A DNA stretch of 64,000 bases from contig CM034126.1 of assembly GCA_019914995.1 (NCBI GenBank), positions 3,167,001 through 3,231,000 on the forward strand, written 5' to 3'. Within the stretch, counting starts at the first letter, position 1; each line of letters starts with the position of its first letter. Shown one piece after another: positions 39,341 to 50,900 of this stretch. The notes beneath the pieces are model-generated. The model searched no databases, was not told the DNA's origin, and saw only the letters and a list, made by a program, of their open reading frames with translations. Source of the DNA: Acanthochlamys bracteata (lineage: Eukaryota; Streptophyta; Magnoliopsida; Pandanales; Velloziaceae). A program made the translations under genes and the position numbers.

Positions 39341-42300
39341 ATGGCCGTTGCACCAGCAGTGAAGCTTTCTCTTTGTCCCGTGCTTTCACCGAAATCCAAT
39401 AACCTGTTGCTGAAAATTAGCAGTAGTGCTAGGTGTAATGCTGACGGTAATACCAGCAGCCGTAGAAGCGAGAGAAAGAGGAACAAGGAGAAGTTAATTG
39501 TTCGTAGTATTATCTCGTCTTCTCCGGTGAATGAAGAGAAGGAGAAGAATCAGCAGCAGCATGACTTCACTGTACTTGAATCCCAACTTATTGATGCCCT
39601 CATTGGAATACAAGGGAGAGGCCGTAGTGCGTCTCCTCGGCAGCTCGAGGAAAGAAAATCTCTAATCATTCTTTGTATTTTGTTTGGATTTCGGTTGAAG
39701 AATTGTGTTCCATTGATTCTTGTTTGTTTCGTTTTTGCAAATGCAGGATGTCGAAGTCGCAGTACAAGCATTGGAGGAGCTAGGAGGCGTGCCTGAACCT
39801 GTGAGTCTGAGCTTCAATTTTAGTTTCCTTCATGGAAAGCTTTGCATTTTACTTGATTTTAGTATAATTATATGATCTCTGGTTGGAGGAGAATTTTAAA
39901 TCTTTGGTGGAGTTTGTGCTGCCGCATGGAGCTTGAAACAAGTGCTTCGGAAATATTAATAGATGTGCTTGAAATGCTTGTTTGGAGAAGCAGGCAAATT
40001 TTGCTTCTGGAATTGATGTTTATGAAGTACTTTTCCTTATGGAGAATTCAATAGGTCAATCGAACCGTGCTCCTTGGTTTATTCCATGGCTTCCAAAGAA
40101 GTTCCTTATACAAGGAGTTCTTTCAATTATTACAATTTATTTAAATTAGTAATACAATAAACTTAAGCTAGTTTGGTTAATCATTTGCCCTGTTTTCAGA
40201 CAGAAACCAGTTTGATAGAAGGTCGATGGCAACTGATTTTCACTACAAGGCCAGGAACTGCCTCCCCAATTCAAGTAAGAAGCCTAACATACAATTCTCT
40301 GTAACTAGCCGTTTCATCAGATATCAATGCTACAAATGTTTCAGACTAGTTACAGTCATGTTGAAATTTATCAAATGTGAAACAAAATCTATCTACAAGT
40401 ACAACTTAAGTTGTCTTCATAAGATTATGGATCCTTGACCTTCAGAATATGGTTCTTTGTTACTTAAGGTCCTTCTCTTTGTTTTTCCTTATTACTTATA
40501 AAGAAATTCTAAGGCATGATGATTCTGCTTTCCTATCTGTTCACTCTTTTAGGACTATTAGAAACAAGCCTCCTGAAATTGATTAGTCAAGATTTGCATA
40601 TAGAAATGTTACACAGGCAGTGCATATGGTGTTGTTCATATATGTTATGTTCTAGCTTTTGTTTTAACTTGCAGGAACTGTTGTTGGTTCCATCCTCTAG
40701 TTTGTTATGATTTCTTTGGCTGAAGTTGAGTAGAATATTATGCCCCACTTTAATTACTGCTCTATCAATTTTGCAGAGAACATTTGTCGGCGTTGATCTT
40801 TTCAAGATCTTTCAAGAGATTTCTCTTAGAACAGATGATCCAAGAGTATCAAATATTGTTAAATTTTCAGATGCAATAGGTGAGCTCAAAGTAGAGGTAT
40901 GGTTGGGTTTTATCTTTCCAATTGTTGCCAGGCTTGTCTTAAAATTTGTTGAATCATTTAGTTAAAAATTCTGGTTGATCTTTCAATTATACTTGTCTCT
41001 GTGATTTAATTTACATACTCCTTTTGGATTTGCAATACTGAAAGCTTGAAACAAATCTAACGATCAAATATTTATTTAATTTGGTATGTGCTCCAATTTT
41101 ATTTGTAATTAATAAGTCAATAAACTTGAATCCTCATAAATACTCAGAAATAAGAACTTTTACCATGAGTACTAATCTAGTAGGACCTGCGTTTGCTCAA
41201 GGGTAAGGACATGTGGTCTCCTTGGAAAGTTGATTAGGCCATCTTCAGGAGCCTACAGTAGGCAAAAGATTACAGTGAGTTAACTCAGAATATATAACAA
41301 AAAGATTGACAAGAAACCAACTTAGTATCTATGTTTTCATTCAATAAATAAGGTATGTGGTTTTCTTCTAGTGACGTCTCATGTGAATTTCATGTCTTCT
41401 CCCGTAGGCAGCAGCAACAGTTGAAGATAGCAAACGCATCCTTTTCCGGTTTGATAGAGCTGCTTTCTCGTTTGAGTTTTTGCCTTTTAAGGTGCCATAT
41501 CCAGTACCTTTTAGGCTTCTTGGAGATGAAGCAAAGGGTTGGTTGGACACCACATATTTATCTCCAACAGGAAATATACGTATTTCAAGAGGAAACAAGG
41601 TAGATGCATGACCTCCTATACTAATTTATGCATGTACATGTTGATGTATGTTGGTTTTGCATCTTTTAATTCAATTTTTTGTTGCATGTTCCGAGCTACA
41701 CCGGCTTTCTCTAGCATCACCAATCAAAATCACATGATCTGTAGTGCAGGGGACTACGTTTGTCCTACAAAAGAACATTGAACCAAGACAAAGGTTACAA
41801 GCTGCAGTATCTCTTGGTACAGGGGTCTTGGAGGTGTGACCTCCAAACTTAAACCATACAACGTCTTTCTTTTGTGCCCACTAAGATGGTAAGCTTGCTA
41901 ACAATTCCTTTTGTTGGAACAGGCCATAGACGAACTCGCTTCCCTAGGCCAAAGTGAAGCTAACAAAATAAACACTTTGGAGGGAGAATGGCAACTGCTA
42001 TGGACTTCCAAGGTTAGCTGTAAGTTGGTTATAATACACTATAATTCTTTGCCTAGGTGATGCTATCTTGTGGACTATTGGACATCGAGCTTTGTGGTAT
42101 AAAGCTCTTTTTTCCACTGTCATTTTGTTGGTGTCTCTTGTTTAATGATTTTTTTAAGCCGTGGAGTATGCATATACTACTTTCTATTTTTTACTAGGAT
42201 AAAGTTTTACTCCTGATATGAAGTAATACTTGATATGTCTTTGAAAAGATTCCAAGACATCCAAGTATATGAATTATATGGACCATCATGCCTGAAGAGT

Positions 42301-43676
42301 GATTAAATTGAAAAACCATATCTGTTAGTATACATTGTTCAAAGTAGTTACTTCTCTCATATTATTTTGTGAACCTGGAACGTGACAGTTGCTTTGATAA
42401 CTAATATGAACTTTGGAGTAAGGCCTTGTACAGTAGTCTTATAGAAATAAGGATCTGGTTATGGTGCAATATAGCAATCTAGGCATGAGGCTTGGTAGAA
42501 CATTCATTATGTCCATTGAAGTTTTTTGCTTGATCTAGCTAGTGGCTAAGTTTGAGCCTAAACTTTGACTTCATAAGAAGATTGAGTAAGTTTTTTCACT
42601 TTGCATGTAACTAGTCAAGTATTATGCTTCATCCATTAAGTTGATTGTTGCAGTTGTTGCTGTTGTTCTTATAACATTTTGATATATTTATAGTTTGTGA
42701 AAATCCTTACTGACTGTATGCTTCTAGGCAATAAATCTTTTTGCATGTTTATTTGTAAAATATAACTATTGAATTTGTCATTTTATAGGGTTTCTAAACC
42801 TCTTTACGTTTATATCACAAAATCATGCAGTTAGATGAAAGCTGGGAAGCTGTCGCTTCTGGTGGTCTTAAAGGATTGCAGGTTCTTTAAGTAATTCTCT
42901 TATTAATTTGGCTGGTCTTTTCAATAAGACTGCATTCTTTGTACTATCCACAGTCTTAATTTGTCACATACTTTAATTTAGATAATAGATGAAAATGGTC
43001 AGCTGGAGAATGTCATTGATATCTTTCCTGGTCTGCAATTATATTCATGTGGAAATATTGAGTGAGTTCTCTGAATCTATTTCTATTAATTTGCTGGAGC
43101 CTTCTGTCAAACAAGATTGATGCACTTGTTATATAGTGAAAGTTGATGCTTAGTAATGATATTTGATGCTGAGGTCTCTGAATGAGTGAAGATGTGGTTG
43201 CAACTAAAAAGCAAATTGATTACATGATGAAGTTTGATGGTAATATTCATTTGTCCATGTTGCTACAGCAGAAGTTCTAACGACAACAAATTTGATGTGA
43301 GGATAAGTTATGGTGCTATTCGAGCTGGTGCATTGAAACTTCCGCTTGATATCACTAGCAAATTCAGCATCGAACTTTTGTAAGTTCCACAATTATGAAT
43401 TTGAGTGGTCTACCAAGTAAGCATTCATCCATCCAATTTGCTTTGTGTTCGTGATAATCTTTCTTCCACTCTTTCCCTCTGTGCTAGACGTCCATGGTTC
43501 ATAGCTTTTGAATGCAAGCCTCAATTATGCGCAATGGATCTCGATATGTGATTCTTCCTTTCTATTGAATTCTCTTACTTTGTAACAGGTATATTGACAA
43601 CAAGATTAGAGTTAGCAGAGACAGCAATGGGATCCTATTGGTTCACTTGCTCATTAACAGGCCTGGAGCAGAGTGA
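39341..43676 (+). CDS. PAP12: Plastid-lipid-associated protein 12 (fibrillin)
   Basis: Exons: 39341-39649, 39747-39800, 40200-40274, 40777-40896, 41408-41599, 41750-41833, 41923-42012, 42831-42881, 42982-43061, 43272-43379, 43589-43676; 416 aa (Arabidopsis PAP12 about 409). The first 60-70 residues are a Ser/Arg-rich transit peptide. The fibrillin domain follows: TVLESQLIDALIGIQGRG, GRWQLIFTTRPGTASPIQ, RTFVGVDLFKIFQ, PFRLLGDEAKGWLDTTYLSP, RISRGNKGTTFVLQK, then a second, weaker unit (LEGEWQLLWTSK to RVSRDSNGILLVH). Fibrillins coat plastoglobules and thylakoid lipids. All joints are GT-AG except the first: exon 1 should end at 39649 (RQLE) to join DVEVAVQALEELGG, but the intron opens GAAAGA, not GTAAGA. 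A substitute donor at 39675 with an internal acceptor before 39766 would also keep frame. Short upstream ATG frames (39249, 39259) precede the start. Confidence 0.9.
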
Positions 43677-45067
43677 CTGATGTAAGTGAACATGGCAGAC
43701 AACTGAATCTCCAAAGCAAGCAAACTTAACGTCTTGTTTCTTTGAAAGCCTGGTCACATCTAGGAAAAGGATTGTTATGGTTCTATATTTGTTATATAGT
43801 ACAAGTTAGTCAAATGCAAAAATATGCTAAAGGTGGAATTAAGGGTGCTCTACGTTTCAGAAAAGCACTTATTAACTTTTCAACTTTCAAATTTTTCAAT
43901 AAAATTTTATAATATTTTATATAATTTATTTAAATATTCAAAAAATATAAAAATATTTTAAATTATAAGATTTTATTATCATTTATTATTATTATTTTTT
44001 AATAAAAAAATAAATTTTATTTTGTAATAGAACAAAAATATTTTTTATTTTAAAAAAATACTTTTTAAGCACTCTCAGATTGTCCACTAAAACTTTGAAC
44101 ACCAGGCTTATGGCATTCCTAGACATTGTAGTAGTATTGCTATTCATTAAGCTTGAGTTTTTGTTGTAAGTCAATTAATAAAAGTAATGCAACCATTTGG
44201 TTGTGTGAAGCTGAAAAAGGAACAAACTTGGTGGAAGCTTACATAGTTTGCTAATCGCGTTTTCTTTTGATCTATCAGTTCAAACTTTTTCGGAATTCCA
44301 ACCTCGAGTAATACCCTAAGATTCTCAGTTGTTTCTCACTGTGACTAGTTACTGTTCTTCATAAGCTGGGTAACAAGGAGTGTAGACTCGTGCCTTCTAA
44401 CTAAGATATGCACCTGCTTTGTGACTTGGCTAACAAAGGTTTTAGGCTGTTAGTCTACTGACATTGAAAGAAGGCACTGATACTGTTAAATTACAATCTT
44501 ATTGTAAGAAGTTTTATTTATGTTAGCTCCACTTGGAAGTTTGCAGTTTCCGCATTTCCATTTAACTAAAAAAACATTGTAAAAATGTAGTTAACGTCAG
44601 TATAGTCGTTCAACATACAGTTTAATTGCTGATTTTGGCAGCACTTCTGAATCTTCCCATGACTAACCACTAAGTACATGCCAGAAGCCTAGAACCCAGC
44701 ATAAAAGACATCCATCACTATAAGGCGACATACAGAGTGCAAGGCTAAAGCTTTGGGTAAACAAATTAAACATTACTTTGATCTTTATTGGAGCTTTAAC
44801 TGTACAAACTCTTTGAGTGAAATTTATCGAATTGGAATTCACTTCGGCTGGAACTTGGCTTCAGTGCGTAGCTAGTCTATCACATAGTAACTTGTATGCT
44901 GCACTGCATTGTTAACTTGTATGCTTATGGATGAAATTTTTGGCCAGGGGATTAAAAAGATGCTCAGTTTTGAGCAATTACCACCTCTTCCAGTTTTGTA
45001 ATATATGAATATAAAGTGGGATCCAGACACTAGTACAACATACATTTGATGAGTCCCCCAGTGGAGA
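43677..45067. other. Spacer after PAP12
   Basis: Begins with the PAP12 3' UTR; holds a MITE-like AT-rich block at 43850-44085; the right part is the probable 3' UTR of the small minus-strand gene. Short frames here show no family resemblance. Confidence 0.45.
43850..44085. repeat. AT-rich MITE-like element
   Basis: Left edge GGGTGCTCTACGTTTCAGAA, right edge read in reverse AGAGTGCTTAAAAAGTATTT: imperfect inverted ends of the same type as the blocks at 3081-3345 and 16950-17150. The AT-rich core shares ATAATATTTTATATAATTTA with the 16950 copy. Confidence 0.45.
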
Positions 45068-46990
45068 TCAGGATGCTTTGTATGCACAGGCTCCATGGCT
45101 GGAAAATAGAAGATGATGTAACAAGTTCTGTTTAGAATATATTCATTACATTTAAAAAATTCAAGGCTGAAGCTTTAGCAATACTTCAAATCACAAGAAG
45201 GTTTAAAACTATGCAACTTACGCAGTTTTAACTTCTTCAAGACTTAGAGGACCAGAAGCATTGGGACCAGTTTCTTCATCTGTCTGGTACCTATTTGAGT
45301 ATTCTTTTCTGTTATGACTGCTGTAGCAGTGCCTCCAGTGAAACTCTTTAGAATCTCCAACGACCAGTAGCAGCACTGCCTCCTCTGAAGGGAGTGCGAA
45401 ATTGTCTCAGTATCATCCTCACCATCATGACTTGATACATGAAATTGTATTTTGCCTGAATAAAGTCAAGGGAAAACTAAACTACAATTAAATTATGTTG
45501 AACTTGAACAAGTACAGGATAGATGCTAAAGAGAATATAGGATGAAATGGGGAAAATGCACCGACAATTACAGCATCAGGAGAAACTCAGCCAATCATTA
45601 CTGAAACTGGGGAGACAACCTTAAGCTATGTATAAAGAAGCCTCATGTTTGTGCCTAAAGCTTTGCCATTTTGATTAAAATCCTATCAAATACAGTAGAC
45701 TCGTACCAGCTAGATGACAAACTTATATAAGCAATCAGTGGCATTCACGACAATTCTATAGGATCACAGCTGTTTTCATAGCTACTTCTCCAGAAAATAT
45801 TAAACGGGATTCTGAGATGAAGAGCTGCAGGCCTTCAAGACTGTTAAACAAACTGGCAGAGCCTACATTCCAAAAACTAGCTATTAAGGTAAGGGTGCCC
45901 AACCCATATAACACCACCACCCAGGCAAACAAATAATGTGGGACTATTCTCACACCTACCCTTGCACGCAGTATGACAAAACTCGGCAAAAGCCGAGCCT
46001 CCTCTACTCTCTTCGACCTGCTGCCAATGATATTGAACTTAATATGTACAGAATAACACACAAGCCATCGGCTTTGAGACCATGTCAAACAAGCTGGATA
46101 GATATTACACTCTAAGACTAGCTATTGAGGTAAGGTTGCCTCACTCATGCAACACAGACCATCCCAAGCTTAACATGTATATAGAATAGCCCACACACGG
46201 CCCACTAAGGATGGTGGGCGTTATATGTGTTGGACATCCTTACCTCAACAGCTAGTTTTCTGGGTGTAGGCTCTGCATAATTTATTTAACATGACAAAAC
46301 TTGGTTAGGGCTGGGCCTTTGTCCCTCCACACCCTTTTCAAGTAGCTGCCAACGATATTGGGAATAACATGTACAGAATAGCTCATATGCAGCCCGCTCT
46401 GATAACATGTCAAACAAACTAGGCAGAGCCTACATTCCAAAAGCTAGCTTTTGGGGTGTAGGCTCTATCCAGTTTATTTAACAAAGACAAGTGCTAGTTA
46501 TTAAAGATTACTTTCAAAGGTTTTGGTCCCATAGAGTTTGCGTGAGGGGAACAACCCTTAGATACTAGAATAGTTTATAACCAAATCTTCTCCCCTTTCT
46601 AGAAGACATTTATAACGCTGCAATAATTTTATTTCACATGAAAAACAATCAAGTAACTGCACGCATATACTCCTAAAGTGCACCATGAAACCCAAATGAA
46701 ATATATGGACAAAGAACAAAGCTAATTTAGTCAATTACCACTCAAAATTTTCAACAAACACCTGAAGGACAACTTTGTAGGCCGCACGAAAAAAGAAAAA
46801 AACGCACGAGAATAAATGAAAGAAAGAAACCGGCTTACTTACGGATGCTGATGGTGAATACGACTCCAGTACGTTCTTCTTTTGCGCTCGAGAAGTAGAG
46901 TGAAATAGAAAGAGGCGATTGAAGAGCGAAAGGAGGAAGCTTAGAGGGCTGCCGGCACGGCACTAACGAACCTCGCATTACTTCATTCAT
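45068..46990 (-). CDS. Small uncharacterised protein, three exons
   Basis: Model in coding order: 46990-46843, 45384-45222, 45098-45068; 113 aa, GT-AG joints, in frame. The N-terminus (MNEVMRGSLVPCRQ, then Ser/Pro-rich) could be an organelle targeting peptide. The middle reads EAVLLLVVGDSKEFHWRHCY and RYQTDEETGPNASGPLSLEE; the C-terminus is short. I do not recognise the family. An acceptor further upstream would start exon 2 at 45455 and add KIQFHVSSHDGEDDTE, but that frame then hits a stop after KKLVPMLLVL and loses the LSLEE segment. Intron 1 carries the TRIM-like array. The gene may be real, alternatively spliced, or decayed. Confidence 0.4.
45842..46483 (-). mobile_element. Tandem TRIM-like miniature LTR elements
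   Basis: Read on the minus strand the order is LTR (46483-46408), primer-binding site (46407-46396), internal part (to 46292), LTR (46291-46083), primer-binding site (46082-46071), internal part (to about 45972), LTR (about 45971-45842). LTRs start TGTTAAA and end TTTGACA or TTTAACA. The two primer-binding sites, TGTTATCAGAGC and TGGTCTCAAAGC, are near matches to TGGTATCAGAGC, the complement of initiator Met tRNA used by plant copia and TRIM elements. The two internal parts (116 and about 111 bp) are clearly homologous and have purine-rich stretches, with no coding capacity. Each LTR is itself an inverted repeat (GGCAGAGCCTACA arms). The 76-bp copy is only the two arms; the 209-bp copy has a unique centre; the third lacks a clean left arm. 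Confidence 0.6.
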
Positions 46991-47995
46991 GCTTCTCCTT
47001 CTTCAGTTAGATTAAGATTAAATTTGCTTCAAATTTTATTCGATGATTACCGTGGAAGAGAGGCGACAAGAGCAGCCCTCCTCCCTTTACTATTTCTTAA
47101 ACCAAGAGGGGGTGTGTATATTTAGCAAAGCAATTATTTTTCTTTTTGACTATTTGATTATACCATTGTTACCCCTTCAGCATTCTCAATCTACTTTTAA
47201 TTTACGATTTACGAAGCAAAATTTATAATGATCAACGTCTTGCTATTTCATTTTGGTTTGGTTTTTGGGATCGATGGGACATGGGACGGGCTATCCTTTC
47301 TTAACCAGATTTGTAAGGAATTTTACACAAAAAAGGAAGGAAAAAGTACCGACAGTTTTATACTTTTTCTTCATCATGATGTTGTTTCAAATCTACGTTG
47401 TTCTTTGAGAAACCTTTATAACGAACTTGTTATGTGAAGAAATAAAAAAGCCTCACAGAAGTCTCCGAATTCTTTGTGGCAACTGCAACAGGCATAACTG
47501 GTTCCAGAACCATTGTGTATACTTCTTCCTGCTTATTTTCTTGCAAGTAAACCTGTGTAACACGTAGTTCAGCAGTCTACATGCTCCAGGCATACATACC
47601 AAAACTGCTTATAACGGTTAGCTTCAGGCGGAACTGCTTCCAGTCTTCTATATTTATATGCACGTGCCCATCAGAATGTGATCTAGTACTGGCCAGATAC
47701 ACCATATTTCTCTAGAATTCTCTCATGCACAGAGAAGTCCGGAAATTAATGCCATATTACTTGAATACAACAAGATATCCCTGATAATTTAATGAACTTC
47801 AACTGCTATTATACAACAGGGTGATACATCTTGGTGATTCATAATGTTGTAAACAAATCTCTACTACCATAACATAATTTTGCCGGCTTTACCATTTCTC
47901 AAGAAAATCTCTGGCGTAATTTTTAACTGCAGAATCTCAAACATACTACCCTATGTAGCTTAGAAAATTGGGTGCCTGGCACTATGGTAAAATCA
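46991..47995. other. Spacer before the callose synthase 3' end
   Basis: Left part is the likely promoter of the small minus-strand gene; the right part (from about 47440) is probably 3' UTR of the callose synthase gene. Frames at 47043-47437 show no family resemblance. Confidence 0.45.
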
Positions 47996-50900
47996 TCAAA
48001 GTCCAGTGTTAGGATTGTTTCCAGCTAGAATCAGAGATATCTCCAGACCCCTGCTAAATGCCTGATTGTACAGAAGACGTGTTTGGAAGGTGGACATAAA
48101 GGGAAACCATGAGCATATAGCAACTGGCAGAAATATGAACATTCCCATTCCAGCATCATATAGACGAGCAAGTGAACGCACGGACTTCCAAAGGTGCAGC
48201 CATTTAATGAGAGGTCTCCATGCAACAGCAATCTAGTATTTGAGGATACACGTCATAGAAGATAAATAATTAGCAGAAGTTGAGGAAGAATAATAACACA
48301 TTAGCAGGCTATTCAAGCATATTGGAGATGTCAAGAGATGCTTTGGAATATTGATTTGATGCACTTTCTGTTCCGCAGATTTATACTAGGTTTTACAAGC
48401 CTTTTCTATGCATAAAAGATGAAAACCATAACACAAAAATTTCATAGAAAACAAAATAGTACAAAGGCTGCAAATTATGCAATTCAGCAACTTCAGAAAA
48501 TTATAGCAACACAAAGTTCAGGTCCAATAAAAAATGAAGGTGCATTCACAAAGGGAATAAACATAGTTTGACAAGTTCAGACTTTTAACAAAAGCTTCCC
48601 TCTACAAACCCAACCTTTTCCAGTTTTTTCTATGATTTTCTAAATTTTAAAAAATTGAACAAAATATCAGTTGTGCCACATAGGAATTCTGACAGCAGAA
48701 ATACAATTCCTTGAAGCAGTTCTCACAATTTCCATGAGGCTTTGGCTCCTAATACTTGGTTTTAGACTAATTTCTTCAACCTTCTTTCATAAGTTCTAAT
48801 GTAAAAATACGCCTTCAAATTCGCCGTAGAGCTGTTATCCTTATTGATTCACAAATTGCACGACTTTATTTCAAGTCACCTACTATTTTCTTTTTTGCAC
48901 TTATTCTTATCTGAAAATCCAAGTACAGAACTACACAGACACCCTACCTAAAATTTTACTTGGACCCAAACTACAAAGAAAATCCAGAATAGTTGCTAGT
49001 AGTTATTAGATTTTGTCGCTATCAGCTCAATATAAATAACCTTTTAATCCCATGTGCACAAACAAAAATGGCAGAGTTCCAAATCACCAAATTGTCCGGA
49101 CCTTTCAAGAAAACTTCGTTAGGGGCATCCCCTATTAAATGAAATCCTAATAAAAAAACGTCTAAGTTTTCTTTCAATCCTAAGTGTTTTCACAAACAGT
49201 ATCGCAAAGAAATACGACAAGTGTTTAGTTGGAAATATATTGATAAAATTAATTATAGAAAAAGATCACTGGCAATGGCAAGACGTGAAAAGTTGGATTA
49301 ACATAGTTATAAAAGTTGAATGGACAACTAGCAAATTGCATTAAAAAATAATGTGATCTAAGAAAATTGAGTAAACAGTTTCTGCTTATATGTGCTGCTT
49401 ACAGAGAGTATTCCCCAACCAGTGGGCACAAAGGCAAGAATGCATGCAAAGATGTCAGGCACCGAGAGATTCGTAAGTGCAATAGCAACAGCAATACCAG
49501 CCAGCACCAACAAGAATGATAAGCTTTGAACTAGACGCAGCACCAACTGGAAATTCACAGATGCCTTTTGGCTAAACGTGAAAACCTGAAATCAAATTGC
49601 AGATAAGGTTTGGCAGTCATCACCACCCAATATATAAAGATGTTTAATGCACAAACCTGGAAAAGAACAAAAAGAACGGCAAGCACTATCCAGGACAGTC
49701 CGTACACCTACAACCAGAAAATTATGTGATTTATTCTTCTTTGCAGAGCACTAAATTGTATAAGAAAAGAAATTATCAGAAAAGTAAATACGCAACAAGA
49801 TTATAGCACTAACTTGTGTAAAGAACAAACTTGTAACCTTCAGAAAGGAAAGCATGTAGTAAGAATTGGAGAGATAAAAGCCAACACATTTGGATTAAGA
49901 ATACATAAGATATGTGATTCATGCATCAACCTGTATGTATGCAATCAAAAGCACTTCCATTGGACCATCTAGTAAATCATATACCAGATGCAAACAATCA
50001 TCACACGGGGGAATGCTAATTACACATGTTACAATCTTTAGATTAAAGTTTATTTATCTTTTGATCCTTTAATATTTCTTCTAAAATCACCCCTTACTTA
50101 AAAGCTTAGACTATTTTGCATTTGAGCCTTTCTTTTTTATATTTTCCCTCTCTCATCTGGTGGAATACATCAAGCTGACTGGAGACATACAGTTATTAAG
50201 ATGATCATGCCTAGGTGACAGCAGATGACAAGGGAAGTGGCAACACTCACTGGTGGAGAAATTTTGTAGGCATTCTAGGTTTGGAAGAGAGAAAAAGTAA
50301 GTTAATTTGCAATAAAGATGATGACATTGGAAGGAAGAAAGTAATAACTTCAACGACACCTGAAAAAGGCTATAATAAGAGAGAAATTTACAGATGTTGA
50401 TAAACAACTTCCCAGATGAACCAGGAACTAGCGTAATTATCCCTAGTTTTAAGTTCTTTCCTTGATTCTAACACAATTAGCTCAGTTCTACAGGATTCAA
50501 CTTTGTTTAGAATTAATATTACAGCTACAACAAACATGTGCAATTAATTTTATAAGGATATTAATGTTTATTGATATCAAAGCCCATGCAAAATATGCAT
50601 GTAGCACAGGCTTATGCAATCTTATTCCTAGTTGACTAAGACGATGGATGAGTCCAAGTGGCAGCAAAGATGCTGCATTGAGGCCTTCGACAAAACCAAA
50701 ATTCATGGCCACTTCATAGTGCGTAAGTGGGCTAATTTCTAAACAATAAATTCCTTGCAATGCTGACCAGTTTTTGCTATCTGCAAACTTGCTTTTGAAT
50801 TCTAAAAGTAGGTGTGTCTAGTTGTTTCGAAGAATTTATATCTGTGCTGTGTATACAATACAATCATCCAGAACTCCGAACACATGCTTCAGTTCCTATC

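Noticed and set aside
45756..46088. 110-codon minus-strand frame
   Set aside because: It lies within the TRIM-like LTR and internal sequence and has no family resemblance; a by-product of the repeat.
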